A DNA stretch of 64,000 bases from assembly GCA_017620155.1 (NCBI GenBank), contig JAFZQY010000071.1, positions 60,542 to 124,541 on the forward strand, written 5' to 3'. This DNA is from Lachnospiraceae bacterium. GTDB taxonomy: Bacteria; Bacillota; Clostridia; Lachnospirales; Lachnospiraceae. Shown here one piece after another: positions 15,471-25,906 of the stretch. The translations under genes and the position numbers were made by a program. Position 1 is the first letter of the stretch. Every line of letters starts with the position of its first letter. The notes beneath the pieces are model-generated. The model did not search any database. It worked only from the letters and a program-made list of their open reading frames with translations, and was not told the origin of the DNA.

Positions 15471-18215
15471 ATGGCAACTAATAACAATAGAAACACAACT
15501 TCAAAAAGAACGACATCTTCCGGATCGGCATCCGGAAGGTCGACAAACTCGAGGTCGACATCTGCCAGAAGCAGCTCTTCGGGCAGATCTTCTTCGAATA
15601 CATCCGCAAGAAATACCGCAGGCAAAAGCGGCTCCCGTACGCGTACTCCCGCACCCCAGCCGGATCCTATCACTGGCGATCTTTTCTTCTTTTTGGGGAT
15701 CGCGATATGCGTTGTCCTGTTTTTGTGCAATTTCGGGATCATCGGATTGTTCGGCAAGACAGTCAGCGATGTGATGTTCGGATTGTTCGGACTTACGGCG
15801 TGGATCCTTCCGCTCGTGAGCATAGTATTCATATTATTCGGCGAGTTTAACAAAGGAAATTCCGTCGTTACGCGAAAACTTATCGCAGGCGGCTTCCTGT
15901 GCATTCTCGTCATGATCATGTGCGATCTGGCGACGGGGATGATCAATACCGAACTTCCGATCAATATCCCCGAGATATACTCAAGATGCGCCGAGAATCA
16001 TCGCGGCGGCGGAGTTCTCGGAGGTATTCTGGCATTCTATCTTGAAAAGCTCCTTGGCGGCGTGGGAACGATCCTTCTGCTGATAGTTCTTATCATCATC
16101 TGCCTGCTCATCATAGCCGGCCGTTCGCTGATAGCAGGTCTCAAAGAGCAGGGCCAGCTCATGTATGATGAGACGATGGAAGAACGCAGATCCAAGATGC
16201 TCAGCCGCGAAGAAGTAAGCCGTATCAGACAGGAAGAGCGCGCGGAGCGTATTGCAAGGAAGCGTGAACTGAATGATGCCAGGGAGCGCGAGAAACAGAT
16301 GCGCGCCGAAGAAAAAGAGAACGAACAGATCCTCCGCATGGACCGAAAGGGTAAAGGCGTAACCTTTAACACTACTCTGGATACAGAGCTGGATAAACAG
16401 GCGCAGGATGCACTCGAACGCGATGACGAGCACCTGATCAAGGTGACAGGCACAGATGAATATGAACGCCGAAGCGCACATTCCGCCATGATGCATGAAA
16501 ACCTTACGGCTGAAGGTACCGATGCGATCAGAGAGATCACACCGGTATATGATGATGAGCCTGAGGATGATTACGGATATGACCGCAGCGAACCCGTATA
16601 TGAGTCCGAACCTGAACCGGAATACGCTCCTGAGCCTGAACCCGTGCGCATCAGGGAGCGGGAGAGAGCCATCGTTCGGGAAGAGGAAACTCCTGCAGTA
16701 AAGGACAAACCCGTAGCTGCGACTGCCCGTAAACCCGCACCGGCTAAAGGCGTGAAATACAAGTTCCCTCCGATATCTCTGCTCACTCCCGGATCCGGTG
16801 GAAGCAGCCGTAACGGAGACAGAGAACTCAAGGATACTTCGGATCGTCTGGTACAGACTCTGGAGACCTTCGGAGTCAAGGTCAAGATAACCGATGTCAG
16901 CCGCGGACCTGCCGTGACCAGATACGAGCTTCAGCCCGAACTTGGTGTCAAGGTATCCAAGATCGTAGGCTTGAGCGATGATCTGAAACTGGCACTTGCA
17001 GCCACGGACATCAGAATAGAAGCTCCCATCCCCGGAAAATCGGCTGTAGGAGTCGAGGTTCCGAATAAAGAGAATGAAGCTGTCGCTTTCAGGGATCTTA
17101 TAGATTCGGCGCCGTTTAAATCAAGCACCGCATCGCTTCCTTTTGCGGTAGGTAAGGATCTGGGCGGACAGATAGTCATACATGATATCGCGAAGATGCC
17201 CCATGTGCTCATCGCGGGTGCAACCGGATCGGGTAAATCGGTATGTATCAACACGATCATCATGAGTATCCTGTATAAGTGCAGACCTGAAGATGTCCGT
17301 CTTATCATGATAGACCCCAAGGTGGTCGAACTTAGCGTATACAACGATATCCCGCATCTGCTCCTGCCTGTCGTTACCGACCCCAAGAAGGCCGCAGGCG
17401 CACTTCACTGGGCGGTTAAGGAGATGACGGACAGATATGCCAAATTCGCAGAGGCATCCGTCAGGGATCTGAAGGGATATAATGCGCAGCTTGAAGATCC
17501 GGCGGAGAAACTTCCGCATATCCTGATCATAGTTGATGAGCTTGCGGATCTGATGATGGTAGCTCCCGGTGAAGTAGAAGAGAGCATCTGCCGTCTGGCA
17601 CAGCTGGCGAGAGCCTGCGGAATTCATCTGGTCATAGCCACACAGAGACCTTCCGTGGATGTCATCACCGGTCTTATCAAAGCCAATATGCCCAGCCGTA
17701 TCGCTTTTGCCGTATCAAGCGGCGTGGATTCGCGTACGATACTTGATATGGTCGGAGCCGAGAAACTTCTCGGTAAGGGCGACATGCTGTTCTATCCTCA
17801 GGGACTTCCCAAGCCGTCCCGCGTACAGGGCGCGTTCGTGTCGGATTCGGATGTGTCCAAGGTTGTGAAGTTCTTTAAGGAACTCGGATATGTACCGGGC
17901 GGCGAAGCGGATATTTCCGACCAGGTAAGTGCGATCGGTTCATCTTCGGGATCACCGGCTTCGTCCGGAGACAGTTCGGGATCCGAGTACGATGAGTATT
18001 TTGCACAAGCCGGCCGCTTCATCATCGATAAGGATAAGGCATCCATAGGAGCGCTTCAGAGACTGCTTAAGATAGGATTTAACCGCGCTGCCAGGATCAT
18101 GGACCAGCTGGCCGATGCCGGCGTGGTCGGAGAAGAACAGGGTACCAAGGCCAGAGAGATCCTGATGAACGAGGCACAGTTTGAAGAGCTGCTTCAGGAT
18201 CTGGGACTGGAGTAA
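15471..18215 (+). CDS. ftsK: DNA translocase FtsK/SpoIIIE
   Basis: Membrane-anchored hexameric DNA pump that clears chromosomes from the division or sporulation septum. The 914-residue protein begins with a 60-residue Ser/Thr/Arg-rich cytoplasmic segment, then about four membrane helices (70-225), a charged linker (225-420), and the motor domain with Walker A GATGSGKS (583-590) and Walker B VDELADL (Asp689-Glu690). The C-terminus holds the winged-helix gamma domain (FIIDKDKASIGALQRLLKIGFNRAA..). All functional parts are present. The Ser/Arg-rich N-terminus is longer than in B. subtilis SpoIIIE. Confidence 0.95.
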   Translation: MATNNNRNTTSKRTTSSGSASGRSTNSRSTSARSSSSGRSSSNTSARNTAGKSGSRTRTPAPQPDPITGDLFFFLGIAICVVLFLCNFGIIGLFGKTVSDVMFGLFGLTAWILPLVSIVFILFGEFNKGNSVVTRKLIAGGFLCILVMIMCDLATGMINTELPINIPEIYSRCAENHRGGGVLGGILAFYLEKLLGGVGTILLLIVLIIICLLIIAGRSLIAGLKEQGQLMYDETMEERRSKMLSREEVSRIRQEERAERIARKRELNDAREREKQMRAEEKENEQILRMDRKGKGVTFNTTLDTELDKQAQDALERDDEHLIKVTGTDEYERRSAHSAMMHENLTAEGTDAIREITPVYDDEPEDDYGYDRSEPVYESEPEPEYAPEPEPVRIRERERAIVREEETPAVKDKPVAATARKPAPAKGVKYKFPPISLLTPGSGGSSRNGDRELKDTSDRLVQTLETFGVKVKITDVSRGPAVTRYELQPELGVKVSKIVGLSDDLKLALAATDIRIEAPIPGKSAVGVEVPNKENEAVAFRDLIDSAPFKSSTASLPFAVGKDLGGQIVIHDIAKMPHVLIAGATGSGKSVCINTIIMSILYKCRPEDVRLIMIDPKVVELSVYNDIPHLLLPVVTDPKKAAGALHWAVKEMTDRYAKFAEASVRDLKGYNAQLEDPAEKLPHILIIVDELADLMMVAPGEVEESICRLAQLARACGIHLVIATQRPSVDVITGLIKANMPSRIAFAVSSGVDSRTILDMVGAEKLLGKGDMLFYPQGLPKPSRVQGAFVSDSDVSKVVKFFKELGYVPGGEADISDQVSAIGSSSGSPASSGDSSGSEYDEYFAQAGRFIIDKDKASIGALQRLLKIGFNRAARIMDQLADAGVVGEEQGTKAREILMNEAQFEELLQDLGLE

Positions 18216-18242
18216 CGCATAAACAGTTATTAAGGAGATTAT

Positions 18243-19913
18243 ATGAAGACCGATATTGAGATCGCTCAGGAAGCGAAACTTAACCCCATAACGGAAGTTG
18301 CTGCCGCTACTGGCATATCGGAAGACGACCTCGAACTTTACGGCAGATATAAAGCAAAGCTGACAGATGAATATATCAGTAAGCTCTCATCCGAAAAAGA
18401 CGGCAAACTGATCCTTGTGACGGCCATTAACCCCACTCCCGCAGGAGAGGGCAAGACTACCACTACGGTAGGCTTAGGGCAGGCATTCGGAAAACTCGGT
18501 AAGAAGGCTGTGATCGCGCTTCGCGAGCCTTCTCTGGGACCTTGTTTCGGGATCAAGGGCGGCGCCGCCGGAGGCGGATATGCCCAGGTCGTACCTATGG
18601 AAGACTTAAATCTTCATTTCACCGGAGATTTTCATGCGATAACATCTGCGAACAATCTCTGTGCCGCATTACTTGACAATCATATCCAGCAGGGTAACGA
18701 GCTTCAGATCGATACCCGCAATGTGGTATGGAAAAGATGCCTGGACATGAACGACAGAGCCCTCAGAAATGTGGTCATCGGACTCGGCGCCAGGACCGAC
18801 GGATTCGTCCGCGAGGATCATTTCGTTATCACGGTGGCGACCGAGATCATGGCGGTTCTGTGCCTGGCTGAGGATATGGATGATCTGAAAAAGAGACTGG
18901 GACGCATGGTAGTCGCATACGACCTTTCGGGTAAGCCCGTTACGGCAGCCGATATCGGTGCGGTAGGTTCGATGGCAGCTCTTCTTAAGGATGCGCTCAA
19001 ACCCAACCTTATCCAGACTCTTGAGCATACCCCCGCGATAGTACACGGAGGACCTTTTGCCAATATCGCTCACGGATGTAACTCCGTAAGAGCGACCAAG
19101 ACCGCTCTGAAGATCGCGGATTACTGCATTACCGAAGCAGGATTCGGTGCTGACCTCGGAGCCGAGAAGTTCTTTGATATCAAGTGCAGACAGGCAGGTT
19201 TACGCCCCGATGCCGTGGTACTCGTGGCAACGATCCGTGCACTTAAGTATAACGGCGGCGTAGCGAAGGATGATCTTTCGACAGAGAACCTGGATGCGCT
19301 TCGTGACGGCATCTCGAATCTCGAAAAACACATCGAGAATCTCAAGAAATACGGAGTGCCGATCGTAGTGACCTTAAACGCCTTTTCCTCGGATACCGAA
19401 GCAGAGACCGCATTTGTAAAGGATTTCTGCGAGTCGGCAGGATGTGAATTTGCTCTTTCCACCGTATGGGAAAAGGGCGGAGAAGGCGGCCTTGAACTTG
19501 CAGAAAAAGTGCTCCATACGCTTGAGACCAAAAAATCGGATTTCCATGTGATCTATGATGAGAACGAGAGCATAGAATCCAAGATAAACAAAGTTGCCAC
19601 AGAGATCTACGGAAGCGACGGAGTGGACTACTCCGCGGCAGCACTTAAGCAGATGAAGACTCTCGAAGATCTCGGATTCGGTAATCTGCCCGTATGCATG
19701 GCCAAGACGCAGTATTCGCTTTCGGATGATCCTTCAAAACTCGGACGGCCTACGGGCTTTAAAATGAGTGTCCGCGAGATGTATGTTTCGGCCGGCGCCG
19801 GATTCATAGTCGTGCTTACGGGAACGGTTATGACGATGCCCGGACTTCCCAAGTCGCCCGCGGCATTCCGCATAGATGTAGACGATTCCGGAAAGATCAC
19901 CGGATTATTCTGA
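18243..19913 (+). CDS. fhs: formate-tetrahydrofolate ligase
   Basis: ATP-dependent formation of 10-formyl-THF from formate, feeding purine synthesis and, with FolD, one-carbon interconversion. The 556-residue length is normal. The nucleotide-binding [12 protein letters not shown] (Lys71), [16 protein letters not shown] and the C-terminal [18 protein letters not shown] are all present. A strong TAAGGAG site precedes the ATG. folD follows after 33 bases, an expected pairing in Clostridia. Confidence 0.97.
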   Translation: MKTDIEIAQEAKLNPITEVAAATGISEDDLELYGRYKAKLTDEYISKLSSEKDGKLILVTAINPTPAGEGKTTTTVGLGQAFGKLGKKAVIALREPSLGPCFGIKGGAAGGGYAQVVPMEDLNLHFTGDFHAITSANNLCAALLDNHIQQGNELQIDTRNVVWKRCLDMNDRALRNVVIGLGARTDGFVREDHFVITVATEIMAVLCLAEDMDDLKKRLGRMVVAYDLSGKPVTAADIGAVGSMAALLKDALKPNLIQTLEHTPAIVHGGPFANIAHGCNSVRATKTALKIADYCITEAGFGADLGAEKFFDIKCRQAGLRPDAVVLVATIRALKYNGGVAKDDLSTENLDALRDGISNLEKHIENLKKYGVPIVVTLNAFSSDTEAETAFVKDFCESAGCEFALSTVWEKGGEGGLELAEKVLHTLETKKSDFHVIYDENESIESKINKVATEIYGSDGVDYSAAALKQMKTLEDLGFGNLPVCMAKTQYSLSDDPSKLGRPTGFKMSVREMYVSAGAGFIVVLTGTVMTMPGLPKSPAAFRIDVDDSGKITGLF

Positions 19914-19946
19914 TTTTGATTTTTGATTTTAGATAAGGAGACAGAG

Positions 19947-20780
19947 ATGCCCGCAATAATAGACGGAAAAGCCATATCGGCTCAGATAAAGGATGAAGTT
20001 AAGGAGCGTGTATCAGCGCTTAAGGCTGAAGGGACGGAAGTATGTCTTGCAGTCATCCAGGTGGGAAATGATCCTGCCTCTACGGTATATGTAGGAAATA
20101 AAAAGAAAGCCTGCGAGTATTGCGGCATAAGATCCGAGAGTTACGAGCTTGCCGAGGATACTTCGGAAGACGATCTTATAGCTCTCATAGACAGATTAAA
20201 CGCCGATAAGGCTGTAAACGGTATCCTTGTTCAGCTTCCTCTGCCTTCGCACATCAATGAGGACAGGGTGATCATGGCCATCGATCCTACGAAGGATGTG
20301 GACGGCTTCTCCGTAAATTCGGTCGGTGCTCTGTGCATAGGCCGTAAAGGATACAGATCCTGTACTCCCGCAGGCATCATCGAACTGTTAAAGCGCAGCA
20401 ATATCGATATAACAGGTAAGGAGTGCGTCGTGATCGGCAGGAGCAATATCGTGGGTAAGCCCATGGCTCTTATGATGCTTCAGGAAAATGCCACGGTAAC
20501 GATCGCTCATTCTAAGACTAAGGATCTTCCTTCAGTCACCAAAAGAGCCGACATCCTCATAGTAGCTGTCGGAAAACCGAAGATGATCAAGGCCGACTTC
20601 GTAAAAGAGGGGGCCGTAGTAATAGATGTGGGAATACACAGAGACGAGAATAACAAGCTATGCGGGGATGTGGATTTTGATGATGTGGCACCCAAGTGCT
20701 CATATATAACTCCCGTTCCCGGAGGAGTGGGTCCCATGACGATCGCCATGCTCATGCATAACTGCGTGGAAGGGGCGTAA
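19947..20780 (+). CDS. folD: methylenetetrahydrofolate dehydrogenase / methenyl-THF cyclohydrolase
   Basis: Interconverts methylene-, methenyl- and 10-formyl-THF with NADP. With the ATG at 19947 (AAGGAG upstream) the protein has 277 residues. It carries the Tyr48-x3-Lys52 catalytic pair in YVGNK, the dinucleotide-binding VVIGRSNIVGKPMA, and the closing PVPGGVGPMTIAML. The frame extends back to 19923, but the added residues MILDKETE lack family support. It works with Fhs upstream and with the 5-formyl-THF cyclo-ligase near 36.2 kb. Confidence 0.96.
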   Translation: MPAIIDGKAISAQIKDEVKERVSALKAEGTEVCLAVIQVGNDPASTVYVGNKKKACEYCGIRSESYELAEDTSEDDLIALIDRLNADKAVNGILVQLPLPSHINEDRVIMAIDPTKDVDGFSVNSVGALCIGRKGYRSCTPAGIIELLKRSNIDITGKECVVIGRSNIVGKPMALMMLQENATVTIAHSKTKDLPSVTKRADILIVAVGKPKMIKADFVKEGAVVIDVGIHRDENNKLCGDVDFDDVAPKCSYITPVPGGVGPMTIAMLMHNCVEGA

Positions 20781-20797
20781 CCGGTAAGGAGATTTTC

Positions 20798-22258
20798 ATG
20801 AAGTGTCCCGAATGCGGTAACGAGATACAGGACGGACACCTCATATGTGAAGTCTGCGGATATGAAGTCCAGATGGTCCCCGATTTTGTCGAGGATTACG
20901 AACCGCAGATAGATAATAATATCGTGGATAATGTGCTCGACATGAGCAGCCCTACTCAGGATATGGGCATTACGGAAGAACTGGGCGGTACGGATCAGCT
21001 CATCGGCAATACCGAAAATATTGCCCTGCCCGAATTCCTTAAGAAAAAGGGCATAATGATAGCTGTCCTGATTGTTTCCACGATCATAATTATCCTCGCT
21101 GCAATATGGGGTGTGAATCGCGTAAGCGATCCGGAATACCAATTGAATAAAGCCAAGAATCTGGCGGCCGCAGGCAAGTACGGAGAAGCGATAAGCGCAC
21201 TCGAGAATGCATATGTATCGCATCCTGATAACAGTGAGATACTTTACCTGGAATCCGATTACTACATGGAACTGGGTAAGACCGATCTGGCAACGGATAC
21301 TCTGATGCGCCTGATATCATCGGATATTTACAGTTCGGATGAGATATATTCCGCATATGACAGACTGATCAACATCTATGCCGAAACGGATAATTACGAT
21401 GCGATAGCGCAGCTGCTCGCGGACTGCAGATATAACGACATAACGCTGGCATATCAGAACTATGTCGCTTTCGCTCCGGTCTTTTCCTATGAAGACGGAA
21501 CATATGACAACGCGATAAGGCTTAAGATATCGGCCAACACCTCCGGAGTCGTATATTATACGCTTGACGGAAGCGTGCCGAATGAGTCGAGTCAGAAGTA
21601 TGACAGCCCCATCGAACTGGATCACGGAGAATATATCGTAACCGCCATATTCATCAATCAATACGGCGTTCAGTCCGAACTTGTGACTCATAAGTATGTG
21701 ATCTCAAACGATATACCGAATGAGCCTGTTGTTAACGCGGATTCCGGTGATTATCATAAACCCGTGCTGATAACCGTGGAGGTTCCCGAAGGCTATACCG
21801 TCTACTATACGACGGACAGATCAGCACCCACAGTTGACTCGGTTAAGTATATCGATCCGATACCGATGCCCGTTAAGTATTCCAATTTCAACTTTGCGGC
21901 GATCAGCGAGGACGGACTCAGTTCCGAGGTCGTGGTAAGAAGTTATTCACTCACTTTTCCGGATGGGATATCACTGTCGCAGGCAGTGGACATACTCAAG
22001 ACCAGGCTCATCGAACGCGGACTGCTGAATGACATGAACGGTTATTCCGACAGGGCACCCGGAAGATACACCTATGAAGTAATATCAGCCATTCCGATAG
22101 CCGGACAGGGCGATTACTATACTATCAGAGAGTTTTATCATGACGGTACGGGAACGCAGACCCCTACCGACACCACTTACATAGTGGAGATCCACCAGGG
22201 ATCTACCGCCATATTAGGCGGAAATGCCAACACTGGATTTCTTGCGATCTCATTCTGA
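20798..22258 (+). CDS. zinc-ribbon membrane protein with TPR and chitobiase-type repeats
   Basis: The 486-residue protein has a clear domain order. An N-terminal zinc ribbon (CPECG.. CEVCG, Cys3/6/17/20) is followed by an acidic linker and one membrane helix (about 85-108). After the helix comes a TPR-like region (115-225), then two domains of the chitobiase C-terminal type (about 240-300 and 315-385; YYTLDGSVPNESSQKY and YYTTDRSAPTVDSVKY). The last 90 residues are unassigned. If the ribbon is cytoplasmic, the rest is outside the cell. A role in wall or glycan contact or protein assembly is inference. It sits between folD and nfnA, each within about 30 bases. Confidence 0.8.
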   Translation: MKCPECGNEIQDGHLICEVCGYEVQMVPDFVEDYEPQIDNNIVDNVLDMSSPTQDMGITEELGGTDQLIGNTENIALPEFLKKKGIMIAVLIVSTIIIILAAIWGVNRVSDPEYQLNKAKNLAAAGKYGEAISALENAYVSHPDNSEILYLESDYYMELGKTDLATDTLMRLISSDIYSSDEIYSAYDRLINIYAETDNYDAIAQLLADCRYNDITLAYQNYVAFAPVFSYEDGTYDNAIRLKISANTSGVVYYTLDGSVPNESSQKYDSPIELDHGEYIVTAIFINQYGVQSELVTHKYVISNDIPNEPVVNADSGDYHKPVLITVEVPEGYTVYYTTDRSAPTVDSVKYIDPIPMPVKYSNFNFAAISEDGLSSEVVVRSYSLTFPDGISLSQAVDILKTRLIERGLLNDMNGYSDRAPGRYTYEVISAIPIAGQGDYYTIREFYHDGTGTQTPTDTTYIVEIHQGSTAILGGNANTGFLAISF

Positions 22259-22287
22259 AAGACCGCAAGCTAAGGAGGAGAGAAAAA

Positions 22288-23166
22288 ATGTACAAGATCG
22301 TTAAAAAGAGAGTTCTTAATGAGGCGATTTGTCTGATGGATGTGGAGGCAAAAAGATGTGCCGCACATTGCAAGCCCGGACAGTTCGTCATTGTCAGGAC
22401 GGACGAAGGTGCTGAACGCATCCCGCTGACCATCTGCGATTATGATGCCGAAAAAGGCCTTGTTACCATAGTATTTCAGGTAGTGGGCGCCGGCACTCTT
22501 CGTATGTTCCATATGGAAGAAGGTGAATATCTTCACGATTTCACCGGACCCCTGGGTAAAGCTTCCGAGCTTACCGAAGAAAGCGTTGAGAGCCTGAAGA
22601 GCAAAAAGATCCTTTTCGTTGCGGGCGGCTTAGGTACCGCTCCCGTATATCCCCAGGTGAAATACCTGCATAAGCTGGGTGTGGATGCGGATGTGATCGT
22701 AGGCGCCAAGACCAAGGACATACTGATCATGGAAGAAGAGATGAAGGCAGTTGCCGGCAATCTCTACATCACCACCGATGACGGTTCCTACGGCAGGAGC
22801 GGAATGGTAACGAAGGTGATATCCGATCTGTATGAAGAGGGCAAAAAATACGATCTCTGCGTAGCGATAGGTCCCATGATCATGATGAAGTTCGTATGTA
22901 AGCTGACCAAAGAACTTGATCTTCCCACGATCGTCAGCATGAATCCCATCATGGTCGACGGTACCGGAATGTGCGGCGCATGCCGTCTGATCGTAGGCGA
23001 CGAAGTCAAGTTTGCATGTGTGGACGGCCCTGAATTTGACGGCTTTTTGGTTGATTTTGATCAGGCCATGAAGAGACAGAATCTGTACAAGACGGAAGAG
23101 GGCCGCAAGTATCTGCTGGAGCAGGAAAAAGAGACGCACCACGGCGGATGCGGACATTGTGATTGA
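22288..23166 (+). CDS. nfnA: NfnA, small subunit of NADH-dependent ferredoxin:NADP+ oxidoreductase
   Basis: PyrK-like ferredoxin-NADP reductase fold of 292 residues with FAD-binding RIPLTIC (44-50), nucleotide-binding GGLGTAPVYP (113-122) and a 2Fe-2S site formed by Asp224, Cys229, Cys232 and Cys244 (VDGTGMCGACRL, FACVDGPEFDG). With the large subunit immediately downstream it should bifurcate electrons between NADH, ferredoxin and NADPH. The same family is often annotated as sulfide dehydrogenase or glutamate synthase partner, but the gene order nfnA-nfnB and the motifs favour Nfn. A GGAGGAGAG site precedes the ATG. The C-terminal HHGGCGHCD adds two more cysteines. Confidence 0.88.
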   Translation: MYKIVKKRVLNEAICLMDVEAKRCAAHCKPGQFVIVRTDEGAERIPLTICDYDAEKGLVTIVFQVVGAGTLRMFHMEEGEYLHDFTGPLGKASELTEESVESLKSKKILFVAGGLGTAPVYPQVKYLHKLGVDADVIVGAKTKDILIMEEEMKAVAGNLYITTDDGSYGRSGMVTKVISDLYEEGKKYDLCVAIGPMIMMKFVCKLTKELDLPTIVSMNPIMVDGTGMCGACRLIVGDEVKFACVDGPEFDGFLVDFDQAMKRQNLYKTEEGRKYLLEQEKETHHGGCGHCD

Positions 23167-23197
23167 GTGATATTCGGTCAGGAAAAAGGAGAAAATC

Positions 23198-24589
23198 ATG
23201 ACGACAGATGTAAATACAAGAGTACCTGTAAGAGAACAGGACGCAAAGGAAAGAGCGCATAATTTCGAAGAAGTATGCTACGGATATAACGAGGAAGAGG
23301 CGGTATGCGAGTCGACCCGCTGTCTTACCTGCAAGAACGCACAGTGCGTAAAGGGATGTCCCGTAGCGATAGATATACCTGCTTTTATCGAACAGGTGAA
23401 GAATCAGAATTTTGAAGAGGCATACCAGATAATATCCAGATCCTCATCTCTTCCCGCTGTATGCGGACGTGTATGTCCTCAGGAGACTCAGTGCGAAGGG
23501 AAGTGCATCAGAGGCATCAAGGGTGATCCGGTATCCATCGGTAAGCTTGAAAGATTCGTTGCTGACTGGGCCAGAGAGCATGGTATCCGTCCCGAGGGAC
23601 CTTCAAGTACCAACGGCAAAAAGGTCGCAGTGATAGGTTCGGGTCCCGCAGGTCTTACCTGCGCAGGCGATCTGGCAAGACTGGGCTATGATGTGACCAT
23701 ATTCGAAGCCCTTCATGAGCCGGGCGGAGTTCTCGTATACGGTATTCCGGAGTTCCGTCTTCCCAAAGAAGATGTCGTACTCAAGGAGATCGACAATGTC
23801 AAGGGGCTCGGCGTTAAGATCGAGACCAATGTCGTAATAGGCAAGACGGTATCCATCGACGAACTGATAGATGATGAAGGCTTTGATGCCGTGTTCATCG
23901 GATCGGGCGCAGGACTTCCCAAGTTCATGAACATCCCCGGCGAGCAGGCCGGCGGTGTATTCTCGGCCAATGAGTATCTGACCAGATCAAACCTCATGAA
24001 GGCATTTAAGGAAGATGCCGATACTCCTATCTACAGAGGCCGCAAGGTGGCCGTAGTAGGCGGCGGAAATGTTGCTATGGACGCTGCCCGTACGGCGTTA
24101 AGACTGGGCGCTGAGGTGCATATCGTATACAGAAGGAGCGAAGAAGAACTTCCCGCCAGAGTAGAGGAAGTACATCACGCCAAGCAGGAAGGCATCATCT
24201 TCGATCTGCTCACCAACCCGACAGAGATCCTCGCAGATGAGAGCGGGTGGGTATGCGGAATGAAGTGCATCCGCATGGAATTAGGAGAGCCCGATTCAAG
24301 CGGAAGAAGACGCCCCGTTGAGATCCCCGGATCGGAGTTCACGATGGAAGTCGATGCGGTAATCATGTCGCTCGGTACTTCCCCCAATCCTCTTATCTCT
24401 TCAACTACAGAAGGGCTTGAGGTCAACAAGTGGAAATGTATCGTTGCCGATGAGGAGAACGGTGCGACATCCAAAGAAGGCGTATATGCAGGCGGTGATG
24501 CCGTAACAGGCGCCGCTACCGTAATACTGGCAATGGGTGCCGGTAAAGCTGCAGCAAAAGGAATAGATGAATATCTGAGGGCAAAATAA
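23198..24589 (+). CDS. nfnB: NfnB, large subunit of NADH-dependent ferredoxin:NADP+ oxidoreductase (GltD-like)
   Basis: 463-residue GltD-like flavoprotein. An N-terminal Cys-rich domain for two 4Fe-4S clusters (CESTRCLTCKNAQCVKGCP, then CGRVCPQETQCEGKC) is followed by two Rossmann folds: FAD site VIGSGPAGLTCAGDLA near residue 144 and NADPH site VVGGGNVAMDAARTA near 285. The C-terminal GVYAGGDAVTGAATVI closes the FAD site. Together with NfnA it links NADPH supply to ferredoxin and NADH. It could be misread as glutamate synthase small subunit, but no large glutamate synthase gene is nearby. Confidence 0.88.
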   Translation: MTTDVNTRVPVREQDAKERAHNFEEVCYGYNEEEAVCESTRCLTCKNAQCVKGCPVAIDIPAFIEQVKNQNFEEAYQIISRSSSLPAVCGRVCPQETQCEGKCIRGIKGDPVSIGKLERFVADWAREHGIRPEGPSSTNGKKVAVIGSGPAGLTCAGDLARLGYDVTIFEALHEPGGVLVYGIPEFRLPKEDVVLKEIDNVKGLGVKIETNVVIGKTVSIDELIDDEGFDAVFIGSGAGLPKFMNIPGEQAGGVFSANEYLTRSNLMKAFKEDADTPIYRGRKVAVVGGGNVAMDAARTALRLGAEVHIVYRRSEEELPARVEEVHHAKQEGIIFDLLTNPTEILADESGWVCGMKCIRMELGEPDSSGRRRPVEIPGSEFTMEVDAVIMSLGTSPNPLISSTTEGLEVNKWKCIVADEENGATSKEGVYAGGDAVTGAATVILAMGAGKAAAKGIDEYLRAK

Positions 24590-24590
24590 T

Positions 24591-25895
24591 ATGCAGATGT
24601 ATGACCTGATCATGAAAAAAAGAAACGGCTCACGCTTAAGCAAGGATGAGATCGATTTCTTTGTAAACGGCTACACCCGCGGTGAGATACCCGATTACCA
24701 GGTTTCGGCGCTGATGATGGCTATCTTTTTCCGCGGAATGGACAAAGAAGAGACCGTGGATCTGACCATGGCCATGGCGGGCAGCGGAGAGGTCCTGGAC
24801 TTAAGCAATATCCCCGGGATCAAATGCGACAAGCATTCGACAGGCGGCGTGGGAGATAAGACGACACTTGCGCTGATACCGATGGTCGTAGCCTGCGGAG
24901 CCAGAGTAGCCAAGATGAGCGGACGGGGCCTCGGGCATACCGGAGGGACCATAGATAAGCTCGAGAGTTTCCCGGGATTCTCAACATCCATATCAGATAA
25001 GCATTTCATGGATCAGGTGAATACGATCGGAGTATCCGTTATGGGTCAGACCGTTGATCTGGCTCCCGCGGATAAGAAACTCTACGCACTCAGGGATGTG
25101 ACGGCTACCGTTGATAACATGTCTCTGATAGCGAGCTCAATCATGAGCAAGAAACTCGCATCAGGAGCGGATGCTATCGTGCTCGATGTAAAGTGCGGAA
25201 GCGGAGCGTTCATGAAAACTTTTGATGACGCCAAGGCTCTTGCGACTGCCATGGTTGATATCGGAAAAGGCGCAGGCAGAAGGACTATGGCTGTCATATC
25301 GGATATGGACCAGCCTCTGGGGCGTGCGGTCGGCAACGCGATCGAGGTTAGGGAAGCCATAGATACTCTTCACGGAAAAGGCCCCGATGACTTCACGAAG
25401 CTCTGCTACGAACTCGGAAGCAGGATGCTTCTCATGTCGGATGTATGTACCGGTCTCGATGAGGCTAAGGATAAGCTCTCCGAAGCCATATCAAGCGGAA
25501 AGGCCCTGGATACGCTTGCTGCTTTTGTTAAGGCTCAGGGCGGTGACGAATCATATGTATATGATCCCATGAAGCTTAAAGTAGCTGACAGGGTTACGGA
25601 GATCAAGGCAGACCGTGACGGATTCGTATCACATATAGAGTGCGACGAGATCGGCATGGTATCGCTTACGCTCGGCGGAGGCCGTGTGACCAAGGAATCG
25701 GAGATAGACTTAAGCGTCGGCCTGATCCTTGATAAGAAGGTCGGAGATCAGGTGGCGAAGGGAGATACGATAGCTCGCATATATGCTTCCGATCCCGAGA
25801 AAGAGAAGGCTGCGATAGCCAGATTTGAAGGAACATACACCTATTCGGATACCAAACCCGGATCACGCGGCATCATCTTAGGCAGCGTGGACTGA
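24591..25895 (+). CDS. pdp: pyrimidine-nucleoside phosphorylase
   Basis: Phosphorolysis of uridine, thymidine and deoxyuridine to base plus (deoxy)ribose-1-phosphate. The 434-residue protein has the family core KHSTGGVGDKTTLALIP (phosphate binding, from about residue 81) and GRGLGHTGGTIDKLES. It begins 1 base after the nfnB stop, so it is co-transcribed. A second in-frame ATG at 24597 is an equally good start (MYDLIMKKRNGS). The exact specificity, thymidine phosphorylase (deoA) versus broad Pdp, is not readable; Pdp is the Firmicutes norm. Confidence 0.93.
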   Translation: MQMYDLIMKKRNGSRLSKDEIDFFVNGYTRGEIPDYQVSALMMAIFFRGMDKEETVDLTMAMAGSGEVLDLSNIPGIKCDKHSTGGVGDKTTLALIPMVVACGARVAKMSGRGLGHTGGTIDKLESFPGFSTSISDKHFMDQVNTIGVSVMGQTVDLAPADKKLYALRDVTATVDNMSLIASSIMSKKLASGADAIVLDVKCGSGAFMKTFDDAKALATAMVDIGKGAGRRTMAVISDMDQPLGRAVGNAIEVREAIDTLHGKGPDDFTKLCYELGSRMLLMSDVCTGLDEAKDKLSEAISSGKALDTLAAFVKAQGGDESYVYDPMKLKVADRVTEIKADRDGFVSHIECDEIGMVSLTLGGGRVTKESEIDLSVGLILDKKVGDQVAKGDTIARIYASDPEKEKAAIARFEGTYTYSDTKPGSRGIILGSVD

Positions 25896-25906
25896 CGGAG
25901 AAAAAA

